This document shows positions 23,680-35,127 of a stretch of DNA of 35,127 nucleotides, piece after piece (within the stretch, counting starts at the first letter, position 1; each line of letters starts with the position of its first letter). The stretch comes from Phoronis ovalis (lineage: Eukaryota; Phoronida; Phoronidae), in NCBI GenBank assembly GCA_028565635.1, contig JAOXYB010018516.1, forward strand, positions 1 through 35,127, given 5' to 3'. The position numbers and the translations under genes are program-made. The notes below the pieces were generated by a model. That model was not told the DNA's origin. It searched no databases and saw only the letters and a list, made by a program, of their open reading frames with translations.

Positions 23680-26600
23680 TTATTCCTGATCTTGTAGAAA
23701 TATTTCTTCTGCTTCCTGTAATACTTGATTAGGATCAGCTAGTTTTACCTGGAAACAAATGTATAAATTCATCATCATGACAGGTTGTTTCGTATTTTGC
23801 GGTCTAAATTTTAACTATTTTATGCTACTAAAAAATTCCTCAAAATTTAATAATTAGCCGAATAAATGAATAGTTCAAAGGACTTGTAAATTACCCTTTT
23901 CCTGAATGTTACATTATAATTAAAAGCAAATCGGAACTCAGTTAAATTTCTGATCTTTTTTTAAACAGTGGCATATTGTCAAGACTGAATCAAAGTATTA
24001 ATTGTTTCACAGATTGCAAACATAGGTATTGAGATAAAGATTCTATTGCAATATTGAATTACAATTTGAGGAATTAAATTCAAGTGCTATATTATTCTGC
24101 CTAGATTACTGTGGAGCTTTGAATTACAACTGTCAATGTATTGTATACACTGACATTAGTCGGCTGTGATAGATAATTGAAATAAATGTCTTGTAATTAA
24201 AAAAAATTGACTGAAATGCTTAATTTACCTTTAAATTTAAAGAATAAAAAAGTTTTATCTTGCTTACTCAAAATTGGTTTGAATTTAAAAAAAATTGGCT
24301 CTAGTCTATTAACACCACACAGAAAACAGAGAAAACACAGACATATATATATCAAAACACAGTGTTTTTATATACACTGTAACAGAGGCTGGAGCCCAGT
24401 TTATAATAGAAACTGTGTATTATATGCTGAAGCACTTAATTAACAGAGGGAGCTCAGTTTATTGAAGATATTGTGTATTAGTATTATAACTACAATCAAT
24501 TTATAAAATCCAATTAATGTTTCTAACTGACTGATGTCTGTCTATGTACATGTATATATGGTATTGTGTTACAGGTTAGAGCAGTCCATATGAAAGTTCC
24601 AACATATTTTCATGTGGAAGCTAGTATATGTTTTTTGAGCCATGAGAGTGTACGTAACACACATTATGCTATTTGGGTATTTTTTTGCCCAAAATCATGA
24701 AAAGGGGTTGAAAAGACACTGTTTCTATGGGTCGTCCCTACTACTTTGTTTGGTCAGTACAGATTAATTAATACAACTTTCAACATGTCACTACGACCAG
24801 GTAATTTTGGAGGTCAAGGATCACTCCAAAATAGGCGTTTTGAAAAAGCAATGTTGGAACATGGGTACCCACTTTCATATTACCTGCACCACCTGGGAGT
24901 GTACTTTACTATATAGTTTATGATGCACTACAGGAGTTTTATGAGGCAACCATGCAGTCACTAGAAAATGCAACAAGAAATGAAACAAAGATAACTCTTG
25001 GTCATGCACTCACCTCTGGTATAGGATATTGTGTAGGTGCAGGGGCTCCTTCTCTACCGAAATCATTGACTTGACTACACTTTGCAATATCATTTAACCA
25101 AACTCCCTCCATTAATTGTCCTTTGTCTAAAAAGAAAAATTTTCCTGGACCATTTTTCTTGCCATCTTTCCATGAACCTTCGTACCTATTTTCATTGGCT
25201 GTAAGATAGTTTAGGCAAAAATTAATAAACATGCAAATGCTTTGCGTATTATTCTACTTTTTTTTGTATAAGATTATTAGAAAAATTATTAATTTAGCAG
25301 CAATCATTGCTATAAGGATTACAAATTGATAATATAAATAAGTGTGAGATCTGGTGCTGCCACAGACTAAAAATATCTTGGATAACTGGCTTAATAGCAA
25401 TGCATCAACAAGCAGGGATCAGATATGTCTGCAAGCAAAAGTTACGTTTACACACAGATATTTTGGTAGTTAAACATTATTAAAACCTTGGGACATATGC
25501 CAGTTGCACAAAATTTGTTGTGACTTTGTTAATAATAGTTGGAGCCTGTCATATAACTACAGATTTATTTGGAGATTTATTTATTTTTATTTATATAATA
25601 AGTTGTCTTTAAAAATATGTCAGTTTGGCCATTAATGGCATTTTAAAAATTAAACATGCCACAAATGAGATAGTTAAATGTAAACATTTAACAAAAAAAG
25701 TAAGTTACCACCATATTTATTGTATAAAAGCCTTGACCTTATTTTTGAGAATTCACACTAAACAGGTATTGGGCTACACTGACATCAGTCGTTAGAAACA
25801 TTGATTGGAAGTTTTTTAATAAATGCATTCATAGTACTAAAATACATAAAACAGTTGCCAGAATAAACTGGTAAGCAAAAGCTGTTTATAATGCTTAAAG
25901 TTTTATGTGGTCTGCTGTATGTTTATGCTTTATATATTATGTTTCTGGCTGTGTAAAGCTTGGAGTGCCATATATTTTTCTCCTTTAAATTCAAAGCTAA
26001 GACTGCCAGATTATTTTGTCCTTCACATTAAATTTTTAGACAGATCTTTTAAATGACTTTTTAGGAAAATTATTTCTTAGAAAAAAAAATTACACATTAT
26101 CTTAAACTACAGAGCCGACTAACATTAGTCTAGTATTGGGCTTTAACTTATTAGTTTAAAATTTTGAAAAGAGGAGATGTTTTAAAAACTCAATTAACAT
26201 TTGATCTTAAATTGTTTTGATAAATGGTGCAATTGTAAATTCAACCCAATCAGATTGCAAAGCCTTGAAATCTATTTGAATTTCCTCTCTTATGTGATAA
26301 TAGCACTGACAGATAAAAAGTAGTTGTCAACTTACGTAATCTAAGCATCCCTTGTCCATTCCTCATGTCATCATACCATTCTCCTTCATATATACTACCA
26401 TCAGCAAAATACATGCGTCCCCAACCACTGCGGTTGTCTGCATAAAATTCGCCTTCATAGAATTCATCTGCTCCATAAAAAATAGAACCGTAACCCTGAA
26501 AAAACAAAATGTCATGCAGATAAACATTTTCCTTTTCAAGATATGCTAAAAAAAAATGTAGGATTTCCAATTTACATGATTATACCTTTGCCTAGTTTAC

Positions 26601-27540
26601 TAATACAATGTACAAGCTAATTTTTGTAGCAGCAGTTTTTGACTAAGAATCAGAATAATGTTTTCACCAATAATGTCAGTTTTTACAACATAAATTTGCA
26701 GGATGCATCAATCTGGCAAAAAATATCCTTCATCCCTTACAAATGTTCAAAAATATTCTCCACCGTTTAACAGACATTTAAGGAAAGAGAAGACTAACAA
26801 TTAAAAGCCATATACATGTATATGTATGTATAAACACACACAGTTTACTAACAAATTTGTGAAACAATACTTACATGTCTTTTATCATTTTTCCAGCCCC
26901 CTGAGTATTGTTTTTGATATCCTCCATCTTTTGTTGGTAAGCTGTACGTACCAAAACCATTTCTTTTCCCTTTTGCCCAGTCACCATCATATAGAGCACC
27001 ATTAGATTTCCATTTGTATGTACCCTTTCCTAGTTAAAAAGGGTAAAATTTAGTTGCATTATTGGATACAAAATAAACTTATGAAACGTTTTACAATTTT
27101 TTTGTAAAAATGTACGGCTCAGTACACGTCCAGCCAGTAAAGATATTCAATGATATTAATCTCAAAGAAACTAAAAAGTGATAACATACAAAGTAGTTGT
27201 CGAGTAACCACAACGTTTCCTGTGTTAGCAGCCTTAACGCAGGTTAGGTATAGTTAAGACCGGTTAAGACTAAAAGTAACAAATCTAGTGCTGTGATTAT
27301 GATTACCTTGGAACTGCCGTCTATTTTACTTACTGGCTGGATCAGATATGAACAATCTAGATGGTTTCCAACAGTTTACATATTTATCCACTTACCGTGT
27401 TTCAAATTGTCTAACCATTCTCCTGTATATTCGTCTCCGTTTACAGAGAACACCGTATGTCGTATTCCTTTCTTGTTTGCTTGATAATCCCATTCTTTCC
27501 ACAGAGGTTGCGATTTCTTAGCTTGCTTTAGGTGAGGCAT
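23680..27540 (-). CDS. MORN3: MORN repeat-containing protein 3
   Basis: Five minus-strand exons, 27396-27540, 26875-27029, 26336-26495, 25014-25198 and 23680-23748, join in frame to 237 residues; human MORN3 has 240. The start MPHLKQAKK and the block LWKEWDYQANKKGIR match the family N-terminus. MORN repeats run from about residue 36 to 180, each with a YxGEW/YEGxW core: YTGEWLDNLKHGKG, YDGDWAKGKRNGFG, YSGGWKNDKRHGYG, YEGEFYADNRSGWG, YEGEWYDDMRNGQG, YEGSWKDGKKNGPG. The tail DFGREGAPAPTQYPIPEV is diagnostic for MORN3. Mammalian MORN3 is testis-enriched and linked to sperm assembly and cilia; the molecular role is not settled. It converges on ORAI and diverges from the metalloproteinase gene. 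Confidence 0.95.
24572..24896. mobile_element. Probable MITE in the last MORN3 intron
   Basis: The left end CAGGTTAGAGCAG, then ATATGAAAGT and TCCAACAT, recurs in inverted form at the right end (ATGTTGGAACATGGGTACCC, then ACTTTCATATTACCTGCACC, ACCTG). The right arm carries about 11 bp missing from the left arm. The interior is non-coding. The borders and target duplication are not resolved. Confidence 0.45.
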
Positions 27541-27745
27541 TTTAAAAACTACGAAAATAGCCTACTAAAACAAAGCTACAGTAACACAGTTAAGGCTTAC
27601 TTTCTATATCTGGATATCTGAACACTGAAAGACGAGGTTTGCTTATAGAACAACAATTTTAAAACGTCCTAAAGTGTTGAATGTTTGATTTTGTGTACCG
27701 TGCTTCTGAAAGGTGCCTTGTCTTCTGCGCAACTTGTTTGCGCAT

Positions 27746-27759
27746 ATTGCTAAGGTAAC
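27746..27759. promoter_or_regulatory. Candidate RFX X-box upstream of MORN3
   Basis: ATTGCTAAGGTAAC is an imperfect inverted repeat close to the RFX X-box pattern (GTNRCC, short spacer, RGYAAC): the right half GGTAAC fits fully, the left half ATTGCT in four of six positions. It lies about 206 bp upstream of the MORN3 start codon, a usual position for X-boxes of ciliary genes. Function is inferred. Confidence 0.4.
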
Positions 27760-28183
27760 AAGAGAAGGCCAAGGTCGCTTAATAACGTAAACACAACCAT
27801 CGATAGCGGACAAGACTTGCTTAGATAGCATGGCTAAAAATGTTAACAATTCATTAGTTTGACAAAACATTTTATATAACACAAAATATTATATATTTCC
27901 AGTGTTTATATATGTTTTACAACAAAAAATTACCTGTTTCTAAAGTTCCATTTTTTTTATATATAATGATTATAAATAAGAAAAATATAATCAAACTTAA
28001 AAATTTAAGCAATGAATTAAATTTATATTTTAATCATAATTAAAAATAACATTATTTCTTATAAAACCATTTATTTATAATTTCCAGATACATATCATCA
28101 CCAGCCAGACCTTAATTTCTATACAATACAATTGCACCTTCAAGATTAGAAACATTAGTGGAATAAAAACTAATAGTATAAAA

Positions 28184-28345
28184 AGTGCGAGATTTCCGGA
28201 GACTCGAACAGCAGGAATTTCGGTGCAAACCCCGGAAAAGGGTTCGAATAGTAAGACACAGGTGCGCGAATGCGTTTTGACGGCTGGACGTACTCCACGC
28301 TGGCCCCGGGACGCTGGTTAGGTTGGCCTCCCTCAACCAAAGATA
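28184..28345. other. GC-rich island of unknown origin
   Basis: This stretch is visibly richer in G+C and CpG than its surroundings (CCCCGGAAAAGGGTTCGAAT, GGCCCCGGGACGCTGG). On the minus strand an open frame crosses it (28170-28403) with no domain I recognise. The minus strand also has TGTTCGAGTCTCC followed by a T-run, loosely like the 3' half of a tRNA-derived SINE, but no A-box is evident. It may be a repeat fragment, a decayed exon or a regulatory island. Confidence 0.3.
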
Positions 28346-31176
28346 TAACTATAGTAAGACTTCCATCGAGAATGTGCATATTTCTCTCTCTAAAAATTTC
28401 CAACTACATTTTAAAATGTTTGTACTCTGTAATATCATAATCATATGATTCATTATAATTATAGTGATATCAGAAAATAATAAGAAATAGTTAATTTAAC
28501 AAGCAATGGGCCACCCGCCCCTTCACTCACAACCCACATATATTATTAGGGGCTGTGATTTAGACGATTACATTTCGCCTGCGCAATGACCTGGAGGCAA
28601 TGACCCCCTAATGGCACATGTGTATGATTGTACAGTCAGTATACTCCTTCGTATGTCTTAATTTAATTATTATTGTTATTTCGAATCTAATGTTTCAATG
28701 TATTTGAAGCATGCGAAAATTGTTTTTTTAACTAATTGAGTATAATATTTTATAATCATCGGACCAAAATACACAATAAAAGTGTATCCAATCTTCCCTT
28801 TGCTATTTCTACATTGAAATTCAATACACCTGATATATAATTTCTATTTTAAAACAAATATATCTTTTTACGTCATTATCTTATTTGCCTAAATTGTTTA
28901 TTTCTTTAATTTATCTCTGTCAATTATAGCCCGGGATAAATAGTTTGTGTGATTTTATTTTCAGGATATTTCTGAGGTTAAATAAGGGTTCCTGAGAGAA
29001 TCTACGTGTACTGGATCGTTTTTTTAACGGCTATTTTTAATTTGTTTATTTATTTAGAAAACCGATAAGCTAATTCCTAGAGCTCTACAATAAAGTATTG
29101 TTACTTAGAAATACTTATAGATGACGTAGCTTAGACAAATATGTTATGTAAACAGACAATGGTCGGTACAAGATTACTTGTTTTTGCATCACTGTAATTG
29201 GGCCCCAGAATTGGACGTAATTGTTCGAACGTGTCATAGATTTGTTGCGCAGATATGAGCATGACCAATCTTAATTAATGTACTTGATGACTTTTCATTG
29301 TTGTTTTTGAGTACTTAACCATTTACGCCCATTCCTATTCCAGTTTCTTTTCAGAAGTATTCAAATGACAAATATATCGGAACTGTAGTCACTAGGTATT
29401 CATCCCCGGGCATTCATTATAAGTCACATGTACTGATTCCGGAACAATTCTGACCTAATCCGGAATAATTCTTCTTTATGACATCAAAATCTCGATCTAC
29501 TTTGAAAAATGAATAATAAAGCCTAATAAATACGGGCGAACAGAACTTTTTTTAAGCAAGAAATTAAAAGTTAATATCTTGTCGATATGCAAAAATATTT
29601 AAAAGCTATAGGATATTTTATAGGTATAAATGAAAGAGTCTGTAATTAGCATAAAAGTACAATTTATATTTTTACTATTTCCTTTTACTGTTACTAAGTT
29701 CTTTTTATAGAAAAAAAGAAATAGTCAAAAAATTAAAAACGTTTTATTTAAAAATATTAGTTTTACAAAATTCCGTAATCAGTAAGTTGAATTATCGAAA
29801 GCTTGGGTAGTTTAGCTATTGGTCAGCAAGTTGCACGATTAACTTGAGTTTTTCTTACGCCGGCTCCCGGTTCACTGTCACAACACTTCCTTTCTTTGGT
29901 AAGTGACCCGCTAACGATATCAGATGTGCGAAAATACTCTCCCTATATGAGACGCTTTCAGTATTATCATTAAAATTCCTAAAATATATATTGACTTTTA
30001 GTTACTATATATAAACAAGTTCATTTGCTTTTCTATATGAAAAATACAGATGAATGCATTAAGAAAAACAAGCAAACTATCCAATCTGAGATCACACTAC
30101 AATGTATAATTTATAATTTAATGATTACCTTGATACAATGTATTATGGAATGAAATATTTTTACGAGTATGATCATTAAGAACGTTGTTAATATGTTTTT
30201 TTTTTCTATAACTGAATAACAATCGATAACATTACAGTTCATTACAGATTCCTCGAGATTATACGCATGCAAGTAACCACTACATATTATGTTCACCTTT
30301 ACTTTGTAGATTCTTAATAAAAATGATAACCGTTTGACCATGCCAGGTTGGTCACATACATTTTCACCACAACGGAAATAGGGCCTATAATAGCGTATAA
30401 TTGCGGCTAAACTGGGTGCTTCAAACTATAGGATGTGTGACTATCCCGGTATTCTAGGGCTAAAACATCACTGTAGATTCCGTTTGTGAAACAGTGGTTT
30501 TGTGCCCGGTTTCCTTGTACGCAGTTTGGCACAAATGTGAAAACAACTATTACGAGATATCACCTAATTCAACTTTCGTTATACCTTTATAGTGAAGTTA
30601 ACCTTTAAGGTCACAAAAAGTTCAAAGATGTATAATTTGCAATAATAAAATTTGATATGAAAACAAATTCCATTCATACGTTAAGAAATATAATCTGTGT
30701 ACATGTTAGTGATCATATTACATATATTGCAGTAAACGACGGTAATCTTTTGTAATGTAACATAATATAAAAATTTGTTTATGTTTATTTCCTTCAAATA
30801 ATTCATAAGGGTGAAATAATATTTGCCCTGAATATTTGTTAGTATCATACGTAGGATTGTAGAGTAGAGTAGAGTACCCAATCCCCATAATCTTTACAAT
30901 ATAACTATTGTCCTCAATACTCATATGACTGAAAACTACTAGTAATTTTTAAGGTTCATATAATACATATAATAAAAATATTCAGTGCAAAGCTGACACT
31001 ATTATTAGTCTCACGAACAAAATAAAGAGAAAGATATATGTGTCTACATTTCTTCGACTTAAACCGTGTTAAGTGATATATCAGCTGTTTCAAATAAGAC
31101 GACACACCATTTAAAATAATTCTTTTTTCAAGTCAACCATTGTATTACTGAATTACTTGTTTCTCCCAAATACAGA

Positions 31177-31351
31177 AGGAAGGTCTTCTTCGTTGGTGTT
31201 ACTCATTCACCTGCTGGTGACGTCATTTACCATATAAGGAATATTTGTTTCCTTTGGTTCTAAAAAGAGGATGTTTGTTATTGTCCTTAATCGGAAGCAA
31301 ACGAAAGAGTAATCAAACAACAAAACACATCCTCAGATTAAGGGTATAAAT
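31177..31351 (+). promoter_or_regulatory. Metalloproteinase promoter with ETS, AP-1-like, CRE, CArG and TATA motifs
   Basis: In order: AGGAAG (31177-31182, ETS/PEA3 core), TTACTCA (31199-31205, AP-1-like), TGACGTCA (31218-31225, perfect CRE palindrome), CCATATAAGG (31230-31239, perfect SRF CArG box) and TATAAAT (31345-31351, TATA box). A start of transcription near 31375-31380 would give a roughly 200-nt leader containing no ATG before the assigned start at 31582. ETS plus AP-1 elements are classical in inducible MMP promoters. Activity is inferred from motifs alone. Confidence 0.6.
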
Positions 31352-31581
31352 GGCATAAATTCATTAAGGAAAGTCAGAATAGTGAAATAAAAACTTGTAA
31401 GATACACTGGTTGGAAATTAAACATAAGCAGGACTGGACAGTGTATCAACTGGGATAATTGAAGTAAACACTAAGTGAACTTTGATCGAAGGGTGATAAT
31501 ATTACAGAAAATCATTAACAAAAAACAAAGCTCTTCACTTGTTAACAGACCGTCGTCGATACAGGTGGTAAGAGAATCAAA

Positions 31582-34500
31582 ATGTCTTTAAAAGTTTTAG
31601 TATTTCTTAGTGTTTTTGCATATATTTATTGTGGACCGATAGCATTAGAACATGGAGAAGGAGATAGAGCAGCGAGAGACGCAGCGGAGGAAGTTCCACC
31701 TTTAGAGGGAATGGTAAGTTGTATATATATATATATATATTTTGTTTATAAGACATTTTTATAAATACAGTTTAGCTTATCTTAAAAAACAGCAAGAGAA
31801 ATCATAGCCCAGATTGGTTGTGTCAGTTCTACGTGCATTTACCGCTGCACCGCAAATGGACCTTAGAAAAAATTGAAAACTATGGCCTGGCACCAAACTT
31901 AAAGATGTTTTGCCACCCGTAAGCAATTTAAATTTTTGATTTCGATACATTTTTGCAGCATGCTGTAATTAAATTGATTTCATTACTGCACCCTTTCCAA
32001 TATTATCTTTAATTAAATCCTACTGTGCTAAATAATAAACCGCTAAGTAAAACACGAATCAAACTTTTAAAGGAACAATTTCCACAGTAAACACAGTTGG
32101 TTTAAATTCTATTGGCATTTTGTCATATGTTTAGTCTTAGAAAAACGGAAAAAAACCTGCTGTAAAAATTCTATAAATATATCTTAATAATGCTTTGTCT
32201 GTTGAAGGGTATTTACATAACATTTGTTCTTGGTCTGTTAGTCACATCATGGAATACGGACTTTAATTTGTGCTTCCTAAAATATGTGTTTTGCCAACAG
32301 CAGTAGTTATAACATTCGGTGGTCATTTAACATGTGAATATTTCGTTTTATAGTAATTATGTTCACCATAACATGTCACTACAATTTTCTTAATTTATCA
32401 TTATAAGCAGATAAAATTATGAGTAATAGATAAAAAAGGGACATCCTTCTCTTATCACAGTGCGTACAGAATGCACTTCCTACAAAATTAATGAGTGCTT
32501 TATGAGTGATTCTTTAATTGAATAGCTAACATGTATTAATATTTTTTTTAATTGAAACTAAAGTTTTCAAAGCAAATATACTAGACTAGAAGAGTAACAT
32601 AAAACCGTTAGTAGGTGAACTATATATAGTATATGCAAGCCATATTATCAACTAAATTACCTCTTTTTATATAGGACTATCTGATGCGATTCGGATACAT
32701 GAAACGACCAACGAGCAGAGAGCCGACGACCCCACATGCACAAGAACTTGCTCTTAAAAAGTTCCAGAATATGGCTAATATTCCTGAAAGCGGTATGTAC
32801 TAAAATAGGCTGTTTTTTAGAATATTCTTTCTGGATTTGAATTTTTATGGCGCTGCCATCACATTACCGATACCAGTTATATGTATTGTAATTATAATTT
32901 CTATGAAATGGTTTCTAAATTTGACTAGTATATGTATGTTGTGGTGTCGAAGCTCTTTCTTCACACAAGCGATTTTCGCATGTATATCGTTGAACATATC
33001 AGCGAAAAAAGAACTGTTAGCTTTTTTATCGTTCAGTACGGAAATACTGAAAGCTGATTGGTTAAAACCACGTAAGTGTGAACTAATGTTATTTATATTT
33101 CCATACCAGGTGTTTTTGACGCTGCTACACGTGAGATGATGGACAGTCCACGTTGTGGTAATAATGATCATGACGAGAATGAAAATGAGGATGCACCAAC
33201 AAGGCGAAAAAGATACGCTCTTCAAGGTAAACATCTTTTCATAGGCCAACCTTTTGTTTCTTTTTGGAAAATTAAAGTAATGTAAGTAAACAATCTCCAA
33301 ATTATTTCCTGCTTGCATCATTACGGAATCGCGCATGTTTTATTTTGGTTTAATTTTATTTAAGATTTTTTGTGTAGTTGTTAGTCTGCTCCGTAACCAG
33401 TTCTCTGCGATTCAAACAAATTACTCGCATCTAATTATGGAACAACGAGTACAAAAATAAAGTGATATTTACCTTTCGTACTCATATTTACAGGTGGCAA
33501 ATGGGACCACAAGGACTTAACCTATCGCATAAATAACTACACACCCGAACTAAGTAGACAAGAAGTAGATCTCACAATAGCCCAAGCATTTAAGGTAGGT
33601 CCCACATTTTTGTCACATACCGCACGCATGTTCCTTTCAACAAAAGCAGAAATAGAATTTTGTATTGCGAGCTTATTAAGACTATATTTTGATGGTACTT
33701 TTAATTTTTCATAGTATGGCTTACTATAATATTACAAAAAAATATACATTTTTAGCATTTTAAAAAAGTTTTGCACTTAATTACACGCGTAGAAATTAAA
33801 AACATTATCAAAATGTCTAATTTGTTTTATTTTAAAGAATTGTCAATTCTGTCACAGGAGACTTCAGGTATTTTGTGTTTTTCAGTATTGGAGTGACAAG
33901 ACACCACTAACGTTTACAAAAAAGACATTCGGTACAGTTGACATCGAAATCAAATTTGCATATGGTGATCATGGTGACGGTTATCCATTTGATGCGCAGT
34001 GGGGAACATTAGCTCATGCTTTCTTTCCTATGGGCACTTCAAACCCAATCTCGGGAGACGCTCACTTTGACGAAGCAGAAGTTTGGACTCTAAATTCTCC
34101 CTCGGGTAAGATACTAGTCGGGGTTGTATTAGAAACTGTCGATTTCTACATTTCAAACTTCCCCAAGTTATAGATTGAATTGTAGATACGAAACTGTCAC
34201 AGCGGCTCGTTTTTCATTTCTTAAACATGCAGTTCAGGATTTTATATTTTTTAAGTTCGTTGTATCGGATTTAACTATATTTCTTTTCATCATACACGTC
34301 ATAAGAATTATTTAATAAGACGTAGATTTTATTCGAATGAGAACATACTTACTAAATGCATATAATTAAATAGTATTATTCTTTGACAAAATGTACATTA
34401 TAGTGTTTTTCTATAATAGTATTTTGAACATTTCCCTATTTTGTAGGTGCAAATCTTCTCGGAGTAGCCGTTCACGAGTTTGGTCACAGCCTAGGCCTTC

Positions 34501-35127
34501 TCCATTCTAACGTAAAAGATGCCATCATGTGGCCATTTGCCAAAGACTACACCCCTGATCTAAAACTTGGCTATGATGACATCATCGGTATTCAAACTTT
34601 ATACGGTGGGAAACCATGGACCCCGGATACTACACCATCAACCAGGCCTACTACACCATCGACTACTACCTCTTCCGGTCGCATTGATCCACACTATTGT
34701 TCTATGTCTATTGATACTGCAACTTTCGCTGTGGATGACCAGACCTATGTATTTAAAGGTATGAACTGTTACATGAGAATTTATGCATAATATAAGTATT
34801 GTAACTGCAATTTTCTTATAAATATATGCGTTGCGATATTGTGTGACAACACTTTGGATTGTTAGAGAGCTGTTCTGATGTCAGAAACTGTATATTGGAA
34901 ATTTTGAAATGTGCTAATTCATATTTAGTTAAGTTTCTTACTCTTTTCAATATATTGTGTGGTTTGTGAGTGTTTAGAGGTCATTCGTTGACATAGCAGC
35001 TGTAATATGTATGTTTATTTGCAGGTGATAAAATATACCGTCTTGGTCGCCATGCTGGTTTGGAATCTGGTTTCCCACTTCCCATTCAAACCGTTTTCCC
35101 AGAAGCACCAAACGACATTGATGCTGC
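31582..35127 (+). CDS. Secreted furin-activated matrix metalloproteinase with hemopexin domain (3' end outside window)
   Basis: Seven exons join in frame: 31582-31713, 32675-32792, 33110-33226, 33494-33594, 33886-34105, 34447-34758, 35025-35127 (cut by the window end). The protein is a zinc endopeptidase of the M10A family acting on extracellular matrix. Order: signal peptide (about 1-18, MSLKVLVFLSVFAYIYC), propeptide with YLMRFGYM, cysteine switch PRCGNND (C99), furin site RRKR (115-118), catalytic domain from YALQGGKW, HGDGYPFD structural zinc/calcium segment, active site HEFGHSLGLLH (H239, E240, H243, H249) and Met-turn M257. A short Thr/Pro-rich hinge leads to a hemopexin propeller that starts near the Cys of HYCSMSIDTA. 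No orthology to one vertebrate MMP is claimed; membrane anchoring cannot be judged because the C-terminus is missing. The introns (up to 961 bp) contain nothing else I recognise. Confidence 0.94.
31722..31740. repeat. (TA)n microsatellite at the first MMP intron donor
   Basis: About 9.5 TA units begin 8 bp after the GT of the first intron. This dinucleotide run is likely length-variable and close enough to the donor to be noted, though it lies outside the donor consensus. Confidence 0.8.

Larger units (their letters stand above)
27541..31176. other. Divergent intergenic region upstream of MORN3 and the metalloproteinase
   Basis: About 3.6 kb without a recognisable gene. It contains the MORN3 promoter side (candidate X-box at 27746-27759), a GC-richer island at about 28184-28345, and long AT-rich stretches (27880-28080, 28640-28930, 29520-29780) in which I see nothing specific. 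A pair of similar motifs, ATTCCGGAACAATTCT and ATCCGGAATAATTCT, lies near 29434-29472. Short open frames at 30111-30341 and 30681-30924 look like chance. Confidence 0.5.

Noticed and set aside
32845-33336. 163-codon minus-strand open frame
   Set aside because: It overlaps metalloproteinase exon 33110-33226 and the flanking introns in antisense. The sense strand carries the cysteine switch and furin site, so this frame is chance.
34567-34764. Second plus-strand frame within the metalloproteinase hinge exon
   Set aside because: It is the out-of-frame reading of exon 34447-34758, whose true frame holds the zinc-binding motif.

Overview
This AT-rich window comes from an animal nuclear genome. 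It holds intron-split genes with canonical GT/AG sites, metazoan-specific families (ORAI, MORN3, furin-activated MMP), and short inverted-repeat elements in introns and spacers. The protein sequences look invertebrate and bilaterian. I lean towards a lophotrochozoan, probably a mollusc, but that is an inference from general resemblance. No prokaryotic, viral, tRNA, rRNA or CRISPR feature was found.

Layout. (1) 179-3001, + strand: the last five exons of BCKDK, the mitochondrial branched-chain alpha-ketoacid dehydrogenase kinase. (2) 3002-6823: convergent spacer with two related MITE-like elements and a larger terminal-inverted-repeat element. (3) 6824-20348, - strand: a full-length KDM2 histone demethylase gene (JmjC, CXXC, PHD, F-box, leucine-rich repeats) in about 18 exons. 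Its introns hold a TTAA-flanked MITE, a 7 x 37-bp minisatellite and a 591-bp fold-back element. (4) 20349-20661: a compact divergent promoter. (5) 20662-21754, + strand: an ORAI calcium channel in two exons. (6) 23680-27540, - strand: MORN3 in five exons. (7) 31582-35127, + strand: a secreted, furin-activated matrix metalloproteinase that runs off the window end inside its hemopexin domain, with a readable promoter upstream.

The genes do not form a pathway. The main interest is the order KDM2(-) / ORAI(+) / MORN3(-), which is the order and orientation of human KDM2B, ORAI1 and MORN3 at 12q24.31. BCKDK on the KDM2 side recalls human 16p11.2, where FBXL19 (a KDM2 relative), ORAI3 and BCKDK lie close together. 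The window therefore looks like a surviving piece of an ancestral bilaterian gene block. I did not find a convincing wholly new biological system. The best leads are this microsynteny with its divergent promoter, the run of frame-neutral KDM2 exons, and the long fold-back element inside the JmjC-coding part of KDM2.
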